A DNA stretch of 64,000 nucleotides, taken from Cylindrospermum sp. NIES-4074. GTDB lineage: Bacteria; Cyanobacteriota; Cyanobacteriia; Cyanobacteriales; Nostocaceae. Shown here in pieces: positions 63,736 through 64,000 of the stretch. A program made the translations under genes and the position numbers. The DNA is taken from assembly GCA_003994795.1 (NCBI GenBank), contig AP018269.1, positions 2,483,346 through 2,547,345 on the forward strand, written 5' to 3'. A model generated the notes under the pieces. It did not search any database and had not been told where the DNA came from. It saw nothing but the letters and a program-made list of their open reading frames with translations. Each line of letters opens with the position of its first letter. Within the stretch, counting starts at the first letter, position 1.

Positions 63736-64000
63736 ATGCTAACGAATGATCCGGTTCGCAGAATACGGTCTGCTCTTGAAGGAATTAAAGATTCAAAAGT
63801 CATATTGACCGAAATTACAGTTAAAAATTTTATTTTTTTTCAATCTGTAAGAAAAAAAATCCTAAGATCAAGCAATATAATTAATTTAGTTGATGATGAT
63901 ATAAATGCTGGATTATCTCATTTTTTAAACATCATTCAGTCTTATGATAGTCTCAAAATAGAAATTAAAGTCGCACAACTAAAATCACAAGAACTAGCCT
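63736..64000 (+). CDS. Unknown protein, start only (cut by window end)
   Basis: 88 residues visible from ATG 63736: MLTNDPVRRIRSALEGIKDS and so on, without recognisable domain; predicted mostly helical and AT-rich in codon use. It follows the pentapeptide-repeat gene by one base, so the two are probably translated together. The open frame runs to the window end. Confidence 0.7.
   Translation, partial: MLTNDPVRRIRSALEGIKDSKVILTEITVKNFIFFQSVRKKILRSSNIINLVDDDINAGLSHFLNIIQSYDSLKIEIKVAQLKSQELA

Overview
The window reads as chromosome from a filamentous, heterocyst-forming cyanobacterium (Nostoc/Anabaena type). Signs seen directly are many HIP1 octamers (GCGATCGC), a HetP-family protein, a DevBCA-type exporter, short tandem heptamers, cyanobacterial palindromic intergenic repeats, and a dnaA with TTTTCCACA boxes beside it. 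There is no rRNA, CRISPR array or recognisable tRNA.

Bases 1-19350 form one + strand biosynthetic cluster, entered inside its first gene: fatty acyl-AMP ligase, acyl carrier protein, a dimetal ferritin-like enzyme of the CylC halogenase type, a fully reducing type I PKS module, a second non-reducing module with thioesterase, a type III PKS, an isoprenylcysteine-methyltransferase-like O-methyltransferase, a membrane desaturase, a START-like protein, and a protein with an RTX-like domain plus seven-bladed propeller that resembles the Friedel-Crafts alkylating enzyme CylK. The set matches the logic of cylindrocyclophane-type (paracyclophane/alkylresorcinol) pathways: activate a fatty acid, halogenate it on ACP, extend it, form a resorcinol, then join chains by displacing the halide. 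Unusual here are the desaturase and methyltransferase, only two type I modules, a 1.38 kb near-identical AT duplication, and a 1-bp break in the second AT that lies just before an in-phase A AAA AAC heptamer able to restore the frame. A DevBCA transporter (19823-23109) follows and may export the product.

Bases 23.1-26.8 kb hold CxxC-less HMA-like proteins and a DUF5132-like protein, interrupted by a complete IS630-family element (24710-25675). Next come housekeeping genes: def, a DegP/HhoA-type protease, dnaA, a candidate oriC with eight perfect DnaA boxes, rsmA, ispE and a DUF3082 protein. A hybrid kinase/AraC-type response regulator pair follows, then a 1.4 kb gene-free stretch, a HetP-like gene, a divergent trpC paralogue, a FecR protein and an SLH porin.

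From 42.7 kb the content is mixed accessory: a StyA-like flavoprotein; a 1704-residue caspase / pseudo-caspase / STAND ATPase / 14 x WD40 protein carrying an in-frame repeat insertion; a polysaccharide deacetylase; a DUF2301 membrane protein; a SAM hydroxide adenosyltransferase; a 51-residue PirA-like protein behind an NtcA box; a TPR protein; Uma2 nucleases; a DEAD-box helicase framed by 44-bp direct repeats; two nuclease-like genes including Mrr; aspS; and a pentapeptide-repeat membrane protein co-transcribed with a gene cut by the window end.
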